NCBI GenBank assembly: GCA_902477765.1 | Contig: CABSIM010000065.1 | Location: forward strand, 1 to 7,711 | Direction: 5' to 3' | DNA from: an uncultured Clostridiaceae bacterium | Lineage (GTDB): Bacteria > Bacillota > Clostridia > Lachnospirales > Lachnospiraceae | Length of the DNA stretch: 7,711 nucleotides | Shown: positions 6,316 to 7,711 of the stretch, piece by piece | How positions within the stretch are numbered: position 1 is the stretch's first letter | Layout: the number at the start of each line of letters is the position of its first letter | The notes under the pieces: generated by a model | What the model saw: the letters and a program-made list of their open reading frames with translations, nothing else | Databases searched by the model: none | Told to the model about the DNA's origin: nothing | Translations under genes and position numbers: made by a program

Positions 6316-6343
6316 GCTTATATAATGGCGGACTTTTTCTTTT
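6310..6343 (+). terminator. SAM-controlled intrinsic terminator in the metK leader
   Basis: AAGTCCGC (6310-6317) pairs perfectly with GCGGACTT (6328-6335) around a 10-nt AU-rich loop, followed by a U-rich run interrupted by one C (6334-6343). It competes with the antiterminator for 6310-6315. Because nothing else after murA looks like a terminator, it may also end murA read-through transcripts. Confidence 0.92.
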
Positions 6344-6377
6344 GTCCGGCCGCAGGCTCCTGAGAGCCGGCAGGACA
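6343..6377 (+). promoter_or_regulatory. Second leader stem-loop between riboswitch terminator and metK
   Basis: TGTCC (6343-6347) pairs with GGACA (6373-6377). Inside, GGCTC (6355-6359) pairs with GAGCC (6364-6368) around the loop CTGA, with unpaired GC-rich segments between the two stems. No U-tract follows, so it is not a terminator. It ends 9 nt before the metK ribosome binding site (GGAGAGGAG, 6387-6395) and could stabilise the 5' end of read-through mRNA or keep the site exposed. The function is not known. Confidence 0.5.
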
Positions 6378-6400
6378 TAACAGAATGGAGAGGAGAACAA

Positions 6401-7603
6401 ATGGAAAGACACTTATTTACTTCTGAATCGGTGACAGAAGGACATCCGGATAAAATGTGCGATGCGATTTCAGATGCGATTCTGGATGCTCTGATGGAAA
6501 AGGACCCCATGAGCCGGGTGGCATGTGAAACATGCGCCACCACAGGTCTTGTGATGGTTATGGGAGAGATCACCACCAACGCATACGTGGATATCCAGAA
6601 AATTGTCAGAGAAACCGTCAGGGAGATCGGATATGACCGTGCCAAGTATGGATTTGACTGCGATACCTGCGGCGTTATTGTGGCCATTGACGAGCAGTCT
6701 GCTGACATTGCACTGGGTGTGGACAAGGCCCTGGAGGCAAAAGAGAAGACAATGACCGAGGATGAACTGGATGCCATCGGTGCCGGAGACCAGGGTATGA
6801 TGTTCGGCTATGCCACCAATGAGACAGAAGAGTATATGCCATATCCCATTGCGCTGGCTCACAAGCTGGCCAGAAGGCTGACAGAGGTCCGGAAAAATAA
6901 GACGCTGCCTTATCTGAGACCCGACGGAAAGACCCAGGTTACCGTGGAGTATGATGAAAACGGAAAGCCGCTTCGTCTGGATGCGGTTGTACTTTCCACC
7001 CAGCATGACGACGTGGTGACTCAGGAGCAGATCCACGAAGATATCAGGAAATATGTCTTTGATGAAATCCTGCCGGAAGATATGGTGGATGAGAATACCA
7101 AATTTTTCATCAACCCCACAGGGCGGTTTGTGATCGGCGGACCTCACGGCGACAGCGGACTGACAGGCCGCAAGATCATCGTGGATACTTACGGCGGCTG
7201 TGCCCGTCACGGCGGCGGAGCTTTCTCCGGTAAGGACTGTACCAAGGTAGACCGTTCTGCGGCATATGCAGCCAGATATGTGGCGAAAAACATTGTGGCA
7301 GCCGGTCTGGCTGACCAGTGTGAGATACAGCTTTCCTATGCCATCGGTGTGGCACATCCCACATCTGTTATGGTGGACACTTTCGGCACAGGAAAACTGA
7401 GCAATGAGAAACTGGTGGAGATCATAAGGGAGAATTTTGACCTGCGTCCTGCCGGTATCATCAAAATGCTGGATCTGCGCCGTCCCATTTACAAGCAGAC
7501 TGCTGCATACGGACATTTCGGAAGAACGGATCTGGATCTTCCGTGGGAGAGACTGGACCGTGTGGAAACACTGAAAAAATACCTGCAGGATTCCTGCCGG
7601 TAA
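6401..7603 (+). CDS. metK: S-adenosylmethionine synthetase (methionine adenosyltransferase, MetK)
   Basis: This cytoplasmic, normally tetrameric enzyme makes S-adenosylmethionine from ATP and methionine, releasing phosphate and diphosphate. The 400-residue product is full length. Motifs in order are FTSESVTEGHPDK (6-18, ATP and Mg2+ site), the signature GAGDQGMMFGYA (127-138), HGDSGLTGRK (249-258), GGGAFSGKD-C-TKVDRS (271-286, the glycine-rich phosphate loop) and the terminal PWERLD. Position 280 is Cys where E. coli and many homologues have Pro; I recall this from clostridial MetKs, so it is probably a lineage variant. ATG 6401 has a strong ribosome binding site, GGAGAGGAG (6387-6395), 5 nt upstream. 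Expression is predicted to be shut down by its own product through the SAM-I riboswitch in its leader. No functional link to murA is evident beyond adjacency and possible read-through. Confidence 0.98.
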   Translation: MERHLFTSESVTEGHPDKMCDAISDAILDALMEKDPMSRVACETCATTGLVMVMGEITTNAYVDIQKIVRETVREIGYDRAKYGFDCDTCGVIVAIDEQSADIALGVDKALEAKEKTMTEDELDAIGAGDQGMMFGYATNETEEYMPYPIALAHKLARRLTEVRKNKTLPYLRPDGKTQVTVEYDENGKPLRLDAVVLSTQHDDVVTQEQIHEDIRKYVFDEILPEDMVDENTKFFINPTGRFVIGGPHGDSGLTGRKIIVDTYGGCARHGGGAFSGKDCTKVDRSAAYAARYVAKNIVAAGLADQCEIQLSYAIGVAHPTSVMVDTFGTGKLSNEKLVEIIRENFDLRPAGIIKMLDLRRPIYKQTAAYGHFGRTDLDLPWERLDRVETLKKYLQDSCR

Positions 7604-7711
7604 AAATACAGACAGTATGAAAAAATAAAAAGGCATTGCGGGAACTGTTTCAGAGGTGATATGTACCCAGAATCCTGGACACATATTTATGAACTAGGCT
7701 GAACACATGGA
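7604..7711 (+). other. Non-coding 3' flank of metK with an imperfect stem-loop
   Basis: No gene is evident in these 108 nt. ATATGT (7659-7664) and ACATAT (7681-7686) are complementary, and inside them CCAG (7667-7670) pairs with CTGG (7675-7678) around AATC, with a 2x2 AC/AC internal loop. Only a short weak T-run follows, so terminator status is doubtful. A 13-codon ORF (7661-7702) preceded by AGAGGTG overlaps it. I find no convincing strong terminator for metK before the window ends. Confidence 0.4.

Noticed and set aside
6470..7684. Long reverse-strand open frame (404 codons) opposite metK
   Set aside because: It mirrors metK almost entirely, shows no family motifs, and is explained by the codon pattern of the sense gene.

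Overview
The window reads as an ordinary chromosomal segment of an anaerobic Firmicute, most likely a Lachnospiraceae-type Clostridium. The basis is the protein sequences, strong AGGAGG-type ribosome binding sites, a SAM-I riboswitch in front of metK, and moderate GC. This placement rests on recognition, not on a database search. All genes lie on the + strand, and I see no mobile element, CRISPR array, tRNA or rRNA.

Region 1 (1-4610) is the 3' part of a peptide-type ABC importer operon. It holds the C-terminal part of the extracytoplasmic binding protein (5' end outside the window), an intercistronic hairpin, two permeases (DppB and DppC type) and two ATPases (DppD and DppF type). The dppB-dppF genes are tightly packed: gaps are 14 and 12 nt, and dppD/dppF overlap by 4 nt with a TTG start for dppF. 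A strong intrinsic terminator ends the unit. Together the products form one importer: the binding protein captures a peptide-like ligand, DppB-DppC form the channel, and DppD-DppF power it.

Region 2 (4611-6096) is murA, the first committed enzyme of peptidoglycan synthesis. It has its own good sigma-A-type promoter behind A-tracts, and a short leader with a repeat and hairpin. No terminator follows murA.

Region 3 (6097-7711) is metK, S-adenosylmethionine synthetase. Its leader of about 300 nt contains a promoter, a compact SAM-I (S-box) riboswitch, and a readable switch: an 8-bp antiterminator that competes with both the aptamer P1 helix and the terminator. This is end-product feedback, since SAM made by MetK shuts off metK. 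It may also end read-through transcripts from murA. The last 108 nt hold no clear gene.

I found no undescribed multi-gene system. The points most worth a second look are the base-by-base riboswitch mechanism and a possible 22-codon leader ORF inside it, the non-canonical LDGGR signature in DppF, the hairpin between the binding protein and dppB, and a sharp change in arginine codon use between the transporter and the housekeeping genes.
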